Part shown: one piece after another, positions 26,101 through 35,757 of the stretch
Position numbering within the stretch: position 1 is the first letter of the stretch
Layout of the letters: the number at the start of each line of letters is the position of its first letter
The notes under the pieces: model-generated
What the model was told of the DNA's origin: nothing
Database searches by the model: none
Seen by the model: the letters and a program-made list of their open reading frames with translations, nothing else
Assembly: GCF_048128805.1 (NCBI RefSeq)
Contig: NC_135998.1
Coordinates: forward strand, 29,928,992-29,992,991
DNA length: 64,000 nt
Source: Centroberyx gerrardi
Lineage: Eukaryota > Chordata > Actinopteri > Beryciformes > Berycidae
Reading direction: 5' to 3'
Program-made: the position numbers and the translations under genes

Positions 26101-29100
26101 TAGGATCAAATCCTGTAAGAACTTACTCTCATGTGTCTTCCCTGCTCTGGTCTCCCTCTCTGCTTACACTGTCTGAATAAATAAGAAATGCTAGAGGTGA
26201 GTGGACTGTCCACTCTTCTTCTTCTTCTTCTTCATTAAAAAGGGTTCTTCATCTATTAGTTTACAGAAGTCCTACACCTGTCCTCTAGATGTTGTCCTTA
26301 CTGAGGTTCTCAAAGAGAATTTCATTCAGTCAATGATTCACCTATTATCTACCTCTCTTAATACCTCTCTGGCCTCTGGCATTTTCCCTTCCAGTTTTAA
26401 ACAAGAGAAGAAGCCTGGTCTGGACCCCTTTGTGCCACTTAACTGCCCCCAACTGCCATTTAAAGTAAAATATTTTATTATTTTTAGTCAAAATAATATG
26501 TTTTCCAACAGAATGCCTTCATTCACCATAGGCAACTCATCCTCATTCTCAACAGACATTGCAAATGGGGTCCCGCAGGGATCAATTTTAGGCCCCATCT
26601 TATTCTTCATTTACATGCCTCCACTTGAACATGTCATCCACAACATATTATTTCACTCTTCTGCCAATACATACAGTTATACCTGCCTATAAAACCTAGT
26701 GGTACCTGAAACTTTCAAGCATGTTACACTTCTGGTCACACCCCAATCAGTGATGGGGTGTGAATGTTTCAACCCATAGAGAGCAGTGCAAAAATGTTCT
26801 GTCTTATGTGATCTAGTGTTGATTTGCTCTTTAAGTGCTGGCAGCCACAGAATTTCCAACTTTTTGAAACCAAATCAGAAATAGTCATTGCCCACCTCAA
26901 CCATGGACTAGGTACGGTCCATCAAGGTTAAGGAAGAAGCAAGAGATTTAGGTGTAATACTGGATGCTAATTATTAAGTTTTTTTTGGTTTGTTTTTTAC
27001 CTTTATTTATTCAGGGAGAGTTTCACTGAGAGCAATGCTCTCTTCTTCAGGAACGCCCTGATCACATTCACACACACATTCACACCTGGAAGCTGACCAG
27101 TACAACCACAGTCTGATCTGCTGGCCACTGAGCAGCTCCACTGGAGCGGTTGGGGTTAAGGGCCTTGCTCAAGATCACCTCAGTGGTGGTAATGAGGGAG
27201 GGGCAAGCGCTGTTTTTCACTTTCCCCACCCAGATTTATCCTGCCGGTCCGGGGGATTGAACCGACGACCTTCCGGTCACAAGCTCGCTTCTCTAACCTT
27301 TAGGCCACCACTGCCCAGAAAGAGGTTTCAAATGGCTCGTTGGAGGAGGACGCCAAATTATAATTTGCATATTAATGGAGACACTGCTTCTATTAACATA
27401 AGACGGCAGTAGTTTGAAGGAACTGGTATTTGTGTTAACTTTTTTGATTTGAGCACACATGCAGCTTCGCCCAGAAATCTCCCAGAAATGTATCGTGTCG
27501 GGGTCATGTGTAAATGGGAGCCGGAGTTGATATTCCGCAAAAGTTGCTTCCTTTTGCCTTTTGCAAATTCTTCCTTTGCAACGCTAGTGTGAAAAAAGCC
27601 ATAAGATTCCCAGGTCAAGCAAGCAAAAAGTTACGACAGTCTTTTACGCTTTCACGTAAAGCGATCGAATCAATCGCAAGAGACTCTGGGGTGGTGTATT
27701 TCATTCTGCGACTTTTGGTTTTCAAAAATGTCACAGACTCCGACGCAACTTCCGGCCTTGCCTCACCTATCGGGGACCATCATGTCACTTGTAAAGGCAT
27801 TCTACGCAAAACTTTTATGGAGAGTTAATAGTATGAACAGTGGAAACCACTAGCGATGCTGGAAAAGTCAACACGGCAATCTTGGGGGTTCTATGTGTGA
27901 AAGGGGCTTTAATGTTCAGGTTACTTGGCCCAAAACTATAAACTATAACAATCATGTGTTTTGCTTATATACTTTAATTATGCTATATTACATTCTAACA
28001 TTAGCTGTAGAAGGGCTTTGCTGTATCAGCTATTACTTGGGAAAGGTGAGTGTGGCGCTGCAGCAGGATTTTGCGAGCCATAACTATCCCTATTTATATA
28101 AACAGGAGAATCTGCGTAAGCCGTATTCTCATTTTGTGTTTCCAGATTCCATCCAAAATTCTGCTCTAATATGCCGATGGTGACAGTCAAATGTTCATGA
28201 AAAATAAAATAATTAGGACAAAACTTTTTAGGCAATTGGCTTCTGTTGACTTTTGTCTGTATTCTCTATTGGCCTCACAATGAACGTTGTCAAACTAGAC
28301 CCTCTGTTTGGGCTGAGCCTATCACCTGCTCCACTTCGCAACGAGGTAGACTGCCAAATCGCTGATGGCGCAATTTGCAAAGGAGTCTCAGTGGAGTGTG
28401 GCAGACAGAATGATGAAGAACAAAACAACATTCATGATTAATCTGGATTAAATTCATGTGGTAATATTCAACTGGTGTTAATATTTACCTACAAAAATGA
28501 GGAAACTAGGAATAAAATGAAAAGGAAACAGCTGTAATGGAGGTACGTTCCCAAGACATGGAAAGCCTTCAAATACCGCAGTATGGTAGTTATGCAGTTA
28601 TTGTTGCAGAACTAGCCATTATAGGAAACACCCAGGTAATATCTTTTTCATGTTGTACGCTTATGTTGTCTAAACATGAGCCCCCCTGAGTGTGCAAAAT
28701 GCTTCATTACAGAATAGGGACCCAACAGACCCAAACAAGTCAAGGCAATGAGAGCGGGAACCCTCGACTGGCAATACAGACGAGGATGGTGGTACCAGGA
28801 AATGAATTAAGAGCATACTGACCATAATTAAGAGGCGGAAGCACAAGAATGAACATCTCTTTCCGACCTTACCTGAGGTTCCCCAGCTCCACCACAGTAT
28901 TGACCAGCTCCTCTGACAGGTCCACATTGTAGAGAACAAGAGAGGCCAGTCTGTCTTTCCACTGGGTCAGAAAAGATGTTCTTAGCAATTGCACACCAGA
29001 CAGATCTAGCGAGGTGAGGGACTGCAGGGGTTTGAGCAGGGTCTCGGCATCCATCTCGTCAGGCAGCCCGCCCAGGTTGAGCAACCTGAGGCGGTTGAAC

Positions 29101-31816
29101 CCCTGGAAGTTGAAGTCTCTCTCTAGCGCTTGCCTAGAAGCGGGGCTCTCCTCCTCGTCTTCCTCGTTATCTTCGTTGCAGGCGAGCGGGGCGCCTCCGA
29201 TCCTGTAGAAGATCTGTTTGCTGCCGAAGAGGCAAAGAGAGACCAAGGTCTCGCGGAAGCAGGTCAGTGTTTTCAGGCTGCGTGCCGTCAGATTGTTGCA
29301 GTAGGTGAGGTGGAGCTCAATCAGGTCCTGGTAGAATGGACAAAGTGAATAGTTACTGCGCAGCCCTGAGTATATCATTTTGAGATTTTGACCCCAATGT
29401 CACACTTTGGCCTTCACTTAAAAACTGACCCAAGTATAGATGACTGGATTATCCTTCAACAGCTGGTGCATAGAGCTTTGACATAAACTAGAGGTCTTTA
29501 CAGGCCTAATTTATTCGCGGCCTATAGAAGCCAATTTACTCCTACTTCTTTTGTTGTCACCCCTGCCTCCTTCTGCAAGACATTGTCCTGAACCCACCCT
29601 ACATTTCGAGATTGATGTATTAACCTACCATTAGAAATTCAGTCATTTTCACAAATAATTATTCTCAACAGCAGCCTGATTACAAACATTTGTGCACACA
29701 GGACATATTGCTGTTGCTGCTCCACATGCAACTTATGGCTGTCAACAGCCTAAAAAAAACACTAAGCGAGAAGTAATAAGAGGAATATGATCTTAGAGAC
29801 TGCATTACATTATCCTGAACAGAAGAGTATACACCGGAAATTAAGTTACCTGTTCCAATAGGACTAGCACAAAGGCTTTCCTCTTTAAAAATTGTAAAAT
29901 AAATAAATAACAAGCAAAACTAACCACTTCCTTAGCTCTAATGGTAGCACTCCCTGTCCTTGTATATTTGTGTAATATTATTGGCCACTTTATTGGCCCA
30001 AATAAGTCATTATTTATTGAGAGCAATCTATTACTGCAATTTTCAGAGCTCGGATCTAACAGACTAAATGCATGCCAGTGCATGTGACGGTCCTGCCTGC
30101 TGACAGTGCACAGTAAGACAGGCACTGCATGAATGAGGCAGAGCGCGAGTGATTTGCTAGTGTGGACATTTTGAAGTGAAACACTATTTTCATCATTGCC
30201 ACCTCATAAATTGCCACCTTATTCAACAATACATTTGAAACTTGCTTATGTACAATCACACATCTTTAAAATTTTTGTTGCTGCTTGTCTACACAAATTA
30301 AAAATGTGCACAATTTCCACAAATATCACATAGCTGTGTTCCCAAGCTCACCATCAGTTCATTCGCTCCATAATATGCTTCATTTTATCATGGTGATGTA
30401 AGGTTATTTCGATCAGCATCTGCTTGTATTTTACATGTCTGTCTGCCATAGCAGCATCAAGATTATATTCTGTGATCATGTGTGTGAGGAGTGGTGGAGA
30501 CAATCTGTCTTTGTGAGGAAGCTTTGTACTTGACCAGGAAGTACAGAGGTGCTATATTAGATAATATTAATATTAGATATTAATATTTTAATATTACTGT
30601 TAGAGTAAGATAAATGTGACAAATTATAAACATACTTTAATAGCCAGAAATTGGTGGGTTGCACCTATCTCTAAAATATGATGTCACATACTTTCAGTCC
30701 ATTCATCAAGAGGCCAGTCAATTAATTTCAGGAAGAAAAAGGAACCCACTGAGGTTTGACAATGAATGTACACATTTTAAGTTGGACGGGACTGACACTA
30801 ACTAATGCTAATAACTAATTTCCGTAAGTGGCAATAGCTGGTAACAAAACACCAAAACAACAAATGCCCCCCCCCCCCTCCCAGCTCCAAGGTGTTGACG
30901 ATTCCTTTGCAAGGGAAATCCTGCATTACTATGGTGTCAGGTATCCAACCACTACTTTAACCAATGTTTCTAAAAATTGTAATAATTGCTAAACAAATGT
31001 TTGTGTTTTTATTTTGTTAAGGAAGAGATTTAAGACAGAAGGAACATAAAGGCTTGTTTCGTGAATCTCAATACAAAATACAATATTTAACATATCAATG
31101 TTTCATCACTTACAACTTAGATGTCCTGGGGAACACCTTTAACAACTGACATTTCTTCCCAGGTCTGGATATCAAAAGTTGTAATTTGGGACAATTACTT
31201 CTTGAAAAGCATAATCTGGGAGTCACAGAATGAAATGCTATTACCCGGATCTACTTTCCTTGTTTGTGGATGTGTTAGAAGCAAAAGGAGTTGTTGCCTG
31301 ACTGTGCAGGTAGTCTATGATTTAATGACATACAGCATCTCACCTGTTTTCTGATGGCTTCCAGATCCCTGTCGCGCACAAAGTCCTCTCTCAGCTGCAC
31401 CCGGGTCAGTCTGGTGCTTCGGGGGTCTGAGAATAGCTGGAAGAAGCTCTCTTGTGGTTCAAAGTTACTGTCTGTGTGGACCAACTCCATATATCTGTTA
31501 AGAAAAATCAATATTGCTGTTCATTGTAAAGGGAATAAAAATCAGTCGGAATTCCTAAATTACAGGCAATTGATATAACAAGGAGCAAGGATTAAGGACT
31601 AAACATTAGGTAAACATAAAAAGGGAATGTGACGACTTTTATCACGTACGTATTGACCAACTTGTCGCAGATCTCGCTGGGGAGGAAGATGTCGGAGCGC
31701 AGGCAGAGCTTGTTCCTGTATCCCTGGTAGCACATGGTCTTCCTGAGGTTCCTCAGACAGAAGGCTGTTGCCAGAGTCATGAGGCTGTCAGGGTTGTCTC
31801 CTGCTTTGGCTGCCAT
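11034..31816 (-). CDS. zer1: Zer1, CUL2 ubiquitin-ligase substrate receptor (15 coding exons)
   Basis: Joined exons (minus strand): 31816-31650, 31494-31344, 29327-28873, 24246-24073, 23944-23830, 21453-21307, 21173-21000, 19592-19377, 19175-19134, 19004-18885, 18157-18042, 17110-16922, 16245-16148, 15020-14918, 11121-11034. They give 784 codons without a stop; human ZER1 is about 766. ZER1 is the receptor of a CUL2-RBX1-elongin B/C ligase that binds proteins with an exposed N-terminal glycine. The N-terminus carries the VHL-box-like segment and leucine-rich repeats, the C-terminal half armadillo-like repeats. W560, D564 and N605 have the same spacing as the glycine-pocket residues reported for ZYG11B (W522, D526, N567). 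Odd points are an acidic run (158-166) and a longer C-terminus. The neighbouring divergent tbc1d13 supports zer1 rather than the paralogue zyg11b. Confidence 0.95.
11670..11820 (-). repeat. Interspersed repeat, copy A, in zer1 intron 14
   Basis: Blocks such as GGTTATTTTCAACCTGGACC, CCTAGTTTTTGCCAT and CACTTACTTCACTGTAGAGC reappear on the opposite strand at 14648-14790. About 140 bp align with modest divergence. The repeat is probably an end of a DNA transposon; no family name is offered. Confidence 0.7.
11821..14647. other. Intron 14 of zer1, middle part
   Basis: No exon is supported here. A CpG-richer patch lies at 13730-14000 (CGTAACGTAACGAGTGTCGC region), which could be repeat-derived or an internal promoter. 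Open frames on either strand (for example 12144-12512, 12782-13272 and 14057-14318) show no family resemblance. Confidence 0.4.
14648..14790 (+). repeat. Interspersed repeat, copy B, in zer1 intron 14
   Basis: Inverted partner of 11670-11820: CTCTACAGTGAAGTAAGTGA, ATGGCAAAAACTAGGAAAAT and CCAGGTTAAAAATAACC follow in the same order on the opposite strand. Both copies lie within the same zer1 intron, about 2.8 kb apart. Confidence 0.7.
14918..15020 (-). CDS. zer1: zer1 coding exon 14 (residues 722-756)
   Basis: Encodes SKYCPLLIKEGGITLLEKVL, then ELESSQEETKDMAR. Acceptor TATCCCCAG, donor GTAGGA. Confidence 0.95.
16148..16245 (-). CDS. zer1: zer1 coding exon 13 (residues 689-722)
   Basis: Encodes SFEPILRLLPQGISPVSQHW and ATWALFNLVSVY. 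Acceptor TCTCCTCAG, donor GTGAGT within a proline codon shared with exon 14. Confidence 0.95.
16480..16745. repeat. TAATGTAATAATA-rich repeat in zer1 intron 12
   Basis: Multiple copies of TAATGTAATAATA-like and TTATTATTACAT-like blocks occur on both strands, suggesting a decayed MITE with internal palindromes. The boundaries are uncertain. Confidence 0.35.
16922..17110 (-). CDS. zer1: zer1 coding exon 12 (residues 626-689)
   Basis: Encodes NLLDSKADGIEVSYNACGVL, SHIMFDGPEVWSMEDPRR and AIQSWDVSSRRNINYR. Acceptor TTTGGCAG, donor GTGATG. The armadillo-like repeats continue. Confidence 0.95.
17356..17746 (+). mobile_element. MITE with GATATCG-rich ends, copy in zer1 intron 11
   Basis: Ends are ATTAGGCTTGGGCCGATATT and its near-complement GATATCGTCCAAGCCTAAT. 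The interior carries TATCGCAATATTTTGGCGGG and CAGTATCGCGATATAA. A second copy in the same orientation lies at 46446-46667, sharing the ATTATTATAGCCTAGAAAT block. It is a non-coding DNA-transposon derivative of a type common in fish. Confidence 0.7.
18042..18157 (-). CDS. zer1: zer1 coding exon 11 (residues 588-626), glycine pocket
   Basis: Encodes EFPDKQELHRNMLGLLGNVA, then EVKALRPQLLTPQFISVF. N605 in GLLGN lies 41 residues after D564, the same spacing as in ZYG11B. Acceptor TCTGTAG, donor GTTAGA. Confidence 0.95.
18328..18588 (+). mobile_element. Tc1-like MITE in zer1 intron 10
   Basis: Terminal repeats CACTGCCCGTCAAAAG and its partner TTTTTGACAGCCAGTG are flanked by TA on both sides (18326-18327, 18589-18590), as for Tc1/mariner. 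The interior (GAATAATAGTAAAGACATCA, then AACTATGAAATAACAC) matches a Tc1-family sequence common in teleosts, with the transposase deleted. A related copy lies on the other strand at 51927-52225. Confidence 0.8.
18885..19004 (-). CDS. zer1: zer1 coding exon 10 (residues 548-587), glycine pocket
   Basis: Encodes CDQVMEFSWSALWNITDETP and continues NCQMFLNCRGMSLFLECLQ. W560 and D564 correspond in position to pocket residues that bind an N-terminal glycine in ZYG11B/ZER1 structures. It is 40 codons, acceptor CATGCAG, donor GTTAGT. Confidence 0.95.
19134..19175 (-). CDS. zer1: zer1 coding exon 9 (42-bp microexon, residues 534-547)
   Basis: This 14-codon exon encodes TMLNLIQKKLQDRM, the counterpart of TMLKLIQKKLLDKT in human ZER1. 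Acceptor TGTCTCAG, donor GTGAGT. Without it the frame is kept but one armadillo helix is lost, so it is easily missed by automatic prediction. Confidence 0.92.
19377..19592 (-). CDS. zer1: zer1 coding exon 8 (residues 462-533)
   Basis: Encodes VQRNCCLTLCNFSIPEELEF, LEPARQDESIQRIAVHLCNA (split here as in the family) and HKEAVGKMGFVK. It is 72 codons, acceptor CACGCTAG, donor GTAGGG. Very high identity to human ZER1. Confidence 0.95.
19593..20999. other. zer1 intron 7, no features seen
   Basis: This 1.4-kb intron has the expected splice sites at both ends. I see no coding exon, RNA gene or clearly bounded repeat. Confidence 0.5.
21000..21173 (-). CDS. zer1: zer1 coding exon 7 (residues 404-461)
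   Basis: Encodes LVIAALKCHKYDKSIQVTGS, YLTNTEYRSDQSVRL and VIQVVLNGMEQYQEVT. It is 58 codons between CTCTCAG and GTAAGT. The Ser/Thr-Asn-rich helices are typical of the ZYG11/ZER1 armadillo repeats. Confidence 0.95.
21307..21453 (-). CDS. zer1: zer1 coding exon 6 (residues 355-403)
   Basis: Encodes VTGSKNEDQVLNAIEAYTEF and AINQLFDIARIQHCSQLLRA, the start of the armadillo-like half. It is exactly 49 codons between TTTTCCAG and GTAGGA. Confidence 0.95.
21502..21690. repeat. Degenerate CATATAC minisatellite
   Basis: CATACTACATATA, CATATAC and similar units repeat imperfectly over about 190 bp within zer1 intron 5. Confidence 0.75.
21697..21765 (-). repeat. SINE tail fragment
   Basis: CACTCACACCTATGGGCAAT and the following block ending CTGACCTGCATG nearly duplicate the start of the SINE at 22077-22262 in the same orientation. 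The head with the tRNA-like part is missing. Confidence 0.65.
22077..22262 (-). mobile_element. tRNA-derived SINE in zer1 intron 5
   Basis: Read on the minus strand it begins with AGTGGCTCAGTGGTTAGCA, an A-box-like segment, followed by ACGATTCCCGG where the B-box should be. A body with CCAAAG-less GTGGAAA-type blocks follows, ending in AAATTGCCCATAGGTGTGAG. The layout matches an abundant teleost SINE whose B-box reads GGTTCGAATCC; this copy has decayed there. Confidence 0.65.
23830..23944 (-). CDS. zer1: zer1 coding exon 5 (residues 316-354)
   Basis: Encodes IEPCKSSIYPFQELKRPLQF and the LTHIPAYK-type end (NVTHIPAYK here), matching the ZER1 segment between the leucine-rich and armadillo regions. 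Acceptor ACTTTCAG, donor GTAATG, ending in phase 0. Confidence 0.93.
24073..24246 (-). CDS. zer1: zer1 coding exon 4 (residues 258-316)
   Basis: Encodes HLDISRESRRTSKFK and LVNLVSLDISGHMILDNC, the last leucine-rich repeats. Acceptor TTCTCCAG, donor GTGAGC. Both junctions split a codon and match the flanking exons. Confidence 0.93.
25683..25970 (+). repeat. Interspersed repeat resembling a fish LINE 3' end
   Basis: After an (AAT)n run comes TTTATATAGCGCCTTTCAAG, AGACCCAAGGACGCTTTAC and a tail with GAGAGAGTTCCAGAGGGTGG. This block is familiar as a widespread teleost repeat. It has no coding content here. Confidence 0.6.
26260..26980 (+). pseudogene. Decayed LINE reverse-transcriptase fragment (CR1/L2-like)
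   Basis: Pieces of a reverse transcriptase remain in order: CPLDVVLTEVLKE and NTSLASGIFPSSFKQ (fingers), KKPGLDPFVP, then after a deletion GVPQGSILGPILFFIY (motif B). Past a stop, EEARDLGVILDANY (thumb) follows near 26930-26976. The catalytic YADD segment is lost at the truncation after CCACTTGAACAT. The copy is inactive. The family is inferred from motif style only. Confidence 0.7.
27000..27316 (-). mobile_element. tRNA-derived SINE in zer1 intron 3
   Basis: On the minus strand it starts GGGCAGTGGTGGCCTAAAGG (A-box-like) and carries GGTTCAATCCC (B-box) about 45 bp further on. A long unrelated body ends in an AAAA/T-rich tail near 27000. This is the layout of a tRNA-derived SINE. Confidence 0.65.
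28873..29327 (-). CDS. zer1: zer1 coding exon 3 (residues 107-258), LRR region
   Basis: At 455 bp this is the largest exon. It encodes leucine-rich repeats (LIELHLTYCNNL, LRLLNLGG, LTSLDLSGVQL, LASLVLYNVDLSEEL). After LFGSKQIFY comes an acidic run NEDNEEDEEES (acidic core residues 158-166, DNA 29148-29174), where the human protein, as I recall it, has a different, less acidic linker. Acceptor TCTACCAG, donor GTAAGG. Confidence 0.95.
29328..31343. other. zer1 intron 2, no features seen
   Basis: About 2 kb of AT-rich intron. A C-tract lies at about 30868-30877. No exon, RNA gene or bounded repeat could be supported. Confidence 0.45.
31344..31494 (-). CDS. zer1: zer1 coding exon 2 (residues 56-106)
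   Basis: Acceptor TTAACAG, donor GTGAGA. It encodes YMELVHTDSNFEPQESFF, LFSDPRSTRLTRVQL and DLEAIRKQ, nearly identical to human ZER1, and leads into the leucine-rich repeats. The exon is 151 bp and restores phase 0. Confidence 0.95.
31650..31816 (-). CDS. zer1: zer1 coding exon 1 (residues 1-56)
   Basis: Starts at the ATG 31816-31814 and reads through DSLMTLATAFCLRNL and DIFLPSEICDKLVN, the N-terminal elongin/CUL2-binding region of ZER1. The donor after AATAC is GTACGTG, and the split codon completes with the first base of the next exon. An acceptor-like CAG or GAG just upstream (about 31828-31840) suggests that a 5' non-coding exon is spliced here. Confidence 0.93.
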
Positions 31817-33133
31817 GTTAGCCTCTCCTTCTCTGGCTCAGATCAAACACAGGGCAGTGCAGGTGACCTTAGGGGGCGCGCATTGACAAACTCACAGGTT
31901 AGGCAGCAGGGAGCAGCAGCTTCACACAAGGGTCAAGGGCCCGCTGAAGCCGCTAGGTCTCACTTCTTTTCACAAGAAGCTGCTTCTAGTGGAATCAACA
32001 GCATACTCATCTACTTGGAATTGACGATTTCAAGAACAAATTTGAGAACTGTGAATAATAGAGTGGACAAGACACAATAATTGTTTTAATGAATGCTTCC
32101 ATAAGTTTGTGGTCCACTTTTCAGCTCTCTTTTACATTCAGTTCATTGTTGTTGTTCATGAATGTTTTAGGTTAATGAGTAATGTTTTTATGTGAAACGT
32201 TTTGCATCAGGTGAGCTCACCTGAAAGAGTTGTAAATGTCAATGTGACATGCTCTGATTAAATAAAAAGAAATAAAATGTAACTGAATGCACAGAAGGCT
32301 ATGTGCTGAATTTTTGAATTCGGAATGAAAGAAATGAAAAGCACTTCATAAGTAAGGTGAAATAAGATTACTGTGAGAAATGACAATTAACTTATGTATC
32401 TACAAACCCTTAGTATGCCACCTTTACCAAATAAACCGATCAACATGCTATTGTCAAAAGGGTCTAAAGCGTTGTAAACGGACCCTGAATTTACAGTTTG
32501 GTGATCAACACTTTGCAAACATCGCAGAATGAGCTTTGCATACTTAGCTAAGTTAGCTGTCATGCCTATGGATGGCTACTGTTAGCAACTAACGTTAGCT
32601 ACTTTACAACAACGTGTTTCAGACTTAATAACACAGCGCTTTCGAATTATTGTAGCAAATATATCTGTTAATTATACTGAATCAGACCTGCAGAAAAGCT
32701 GAAGTTAGCAACGTAGCTTGCTCTGTCTTTAGGTTGGCATTACTAGTTTGGTAGCTAGCCACAAAGAGCAGTCAATTCTGAGGGAGACAGCACTGTTATT
32801 AACTTAGCAAGCTAGCTAGCTAGAATGTAGAATAAATTACTTTAACAACACTGTCGCTGGCTAGCTGCTTGTAAACCGACAGTTGCTGTTAGCCTACTCA
32901 CTCGCAACAACCTAGAATAATGAAGACCACCACTTGTTCTTCTAAGTTAAGCCTTAACTTGCCGATACAGTTCCATCCGTGCTTATCATCGTATAAATTA
33001 GCTTGCAGCTAACGATGACTTTCCCTGCTATTAGGTTAGCTAGTGGGGCTAGCTAGCAGCTCTGTGTGGAAATGTAGACTAAACAGAGTGGTCAGCGGTG
33101 TAGGAGTGCATAGCTCATCAGTCAGTGCTGTAC

Positions 33134-33240
33134 CTTAGCTTTCGCCAAGGCTAGGTGTCTTGATGAGGGCGATTAATTGAATTTTTATCACCAGTCTTCA
33201 CTCATCTGATTTTCGTTTTCGCCCGATGTCAACAAACAGA
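33134..33240 (-). promoter_or_regulatory. Putative zer1 first non-coding exon and promoter
   Basis: On the minus strand the sequence CTTGGCGAAAGCTAAG ends in a good donor (GTACAG) at 33134. It lies about 1.3 kb upstream of the coding start, next to a C/T-rich tract and short CpG-containing sequence. An acceptor-like site just before the ATG fits splicing from here. The assignment is positional inference; no TATA box is visible and the start site is unknown. Confidence 0.4.
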
Positions 33241-33313
33241 CTCCTCCTCCTTCTCCTACTTCTCCTAACGTTACTTCTCCTACTCCTCCTCCTCCTCTTC
33301 CTCCGCTTCGTAC
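33238..33313 (+). repeat. CTCCT-rich polypyrimidine tract
   Basis: A nearly continuous run of CTCCT/CTTCT units on the plus strand, so GA-rich on the zer1 coding strand. It sits at the presumed upstream edge of zer1 and could act as a GAGA-like promoter element, or simply be a simple repeat. Confidence 0.6.
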
Positions 33314-35132
33314 CCTTCCTATATATTTATATTATACTTCATATTGTTGTAATCATATTCATAAGTGTTATTGGTAAAATAATAACATATATATAATAAT
33401 AATTGTTGTTGTTGTTGTTTTTGTTGTTGTTACTAGTTAGTGTACAGAAATTTTTCAAACTTATCCTCAGATCAAATTAATTCCTCTGGCTTAACCAACC
33501 CTACACTTCTACTATCTTTCTATCCCCACTTCCCATCCCTCTATGCAAATTGTCTGCTGTACTGTGGTACAACCAGTAGCCTATTATACTGTATTCCAAC
33601 TCTATGGCTCTTTACTTGAGTCTAGGATGACAGAAATTCCTCTCTCAATGTCATCTGAAGACCAGAATCACTTTATTTGCCAAATGCAATGAATGTACAA
33701 AAACTCGTCTTGGTCACTTTGGTGCAGGGACATATCAACAACTCAGAGGCACACATGGTACAGGACCTCCCATTCAGTGCACTGGGACACAGCCGACAGT
33801 AGGCCATACATACCTCACATATATGTATTCATCACTATGTGCATGCAGGCAGCGTGGCATGCAGTGTGGCTGCAGCTGTCGAGGGGGAAGGTGAGTGTCT
33901 AGCAGGCATCTATTTATCTCTGCTCTGCACCAACATAATTAGCCGGATCATCTGTAAAGAGAGAGCTGCATCAGTGCCAATTGGAAGAGAGGCGAAGACA
34001 TTAATTAGACACACAGTGATGGATTCAGGCAGGAGGAATATAGGATCTTGATAGCGAAGGAAGAGATTTATCATTTAGGTCTTCAATCAAACCAAGAAAG
34101 CATCAGAGACAGGAATGTTGTGTTGAGGTTAAGGAAGCTTCATCAACATTATCCTACTCTAATCCACTAATCATTTTATTGCTTTTCCATTTTTCCCATA
34201 AAGTGAACTGAAAGAGAACTAATGAAATTTGGTCTATGTACCAATTTTCTCATTTAGATGCTGTTTTAGATGATGTCTGTCTGTCTCTGTCCAGTTTGAA
34301 TGTATATCCAGCAGAGGGCAGCATGCTGACTTTCCTTCCTTCAGTGTCACAGAAGTCACTTGAATCCCAGAGGATCCAAGCCATCAAGCACTACAGCAAA
34401 GCAAATGCTGTTCATTTAAGAACACTGCAAAGCTGAGTATACACAACATGCCAGAAACAACAGGGAAAATACTGCAAATAGATATAATGCGAAAACTGTA
34501 CCACATCCTAGAGGGGATAAATAAGATGAATTTGAATTAATTTCAACTGTATACAATAGATATATACCTGGCACCCTGATATAAAGGCACCATGGACACA
34601 AAGTATTGTATGTACATCAATATCTTTCTTTCTCTTTTCTGAGAGTAAAGCTTCTAACAATCCTTATTATGTTATTGTAACAATCATATTGACAAAGAGA
34701 AATTGCTTTGTTACTTTTTTAATACAAATTCATATTCAGAGAGATACATTTTTCTTTACAACTCCATTTGAGCATTTCCATATATGGCATTTCACCCCTA
34801 CCATGGACATCCATATTTAATTACTGCATAAAAATCAGTAACGAAGGAACTCACTGAAGACCGACTTGTAGAGTCAGAAATGTTCTGAACAGTTGCAAAA
34901 AAGAAACAAAACATAGCTTTCTTTATTGATAGCACTTTGAATGGATGAGCTATATTCATAACAAAATAAAGAATGAAAGTGCCATATGATTTCTATTGCA
35001 CAGGAAATCAAATCTAAGATATACTAGGCCTACTTGTCATTTTCTTTCAAATGAACGACATAAACTTAGAAACTCTTTGTGATTTTCTGGTCTGGTGAAA
35101 ATGTTCCAGAGTATCTAGAGGAAAAACCATCA
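33314..35132. other. Intergenic DNA between zer1 and tbc1d13, first part
   Basis: Contains a TTG run (about 33403-33431). A block at 33665-33790 starting CAGAATCACTTTATTTGCCA resembles the 3' end of a fish retroelement. No gene is supported; short ORFs show no family resemblance. Confidence 0.4.
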
Positions 35133-35757
35133 CTGTGAGGCAGAGGTGTGACCAAGTCAACTTTGCTCGAGTCCCAAGTCAGTCTCAAGTATTGAGGCAC
35201 AAGTCTCAAGTCAGTCTCAAGTCTAAATGTAGATTAGCAAGTCAAGTCCAAGTCAAGTCCATGTCATTAATGTCAAGTCTCAAGTCTAAATGTAGAACAG
35301 CAAGTCAAGTCAGAACAAATCAAGAGTCCAGTATCAATTTAATATCTTAAAGAAAACTAAATATCTAGGACTTTTCAATGCAATATGGTTTTAATAGGAT
35401 AAAAACTTGGTAAGAGCATCATGAGTTTGATTTCTAGAATCAGTTTCAACTTCAATAAATTCAATCATTCCATACAAATTCAGAAAACAGAATTTAAATT
35501 CAGTCGTCTGCTGGAACAAATCTCATCACTTTCAATCTAAGTCATTTACACAAACACAAGATCTTTTGTCAAGACTTTAGAAACCTTTTCAAGTCATCAA
35601 AGTACAAGTCAGAGTCAAGTCCCAAGTCAGCAGAACCCAAGTCAAGTCTTGAGTTTTCTCTTCATGCATCAAGTCAAGTCTCAAGCAATTAATATTGTGA
35701 CTCGAGTCGGACTTGAGTCCAAGTCATGTGACTCGAGTCCCCACCTCTGCTGTGAGG
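35133..35757. mobile_element. hAT-type MITE with 8-bp target duplication
   Basis: The element proper is 35141-35749, beginning CAGAGGTG and ending CACCTCTG. Identical CTGTGAGG octamers flank it (35133-35140 and 35750-35757), which is the hAT signature. The interior is made of many CAAGTC/GAGTC units on both strands, with ends such as TCATGTGACTCGAGTCCCC. There is no transposase, so it was moved in trans. A related family is common in teleosts. Confidence 0.85.

Larger units (their letters stand above)
24247..28872. other. zer1 intron 3 (4.6 kb), repeat-filled
   Basis: Contains an interspersed repeat (25683-25970), a dead LINE fragment (26260-26980) and a SINE (27000-27316), described separately. 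The stretch 27400-27900 is CpG-richer and ends in GTGTGAAAGGGGCTTTAA-type sequence, probably another DNA element. No host exon is supported. Confidence 0.5.
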
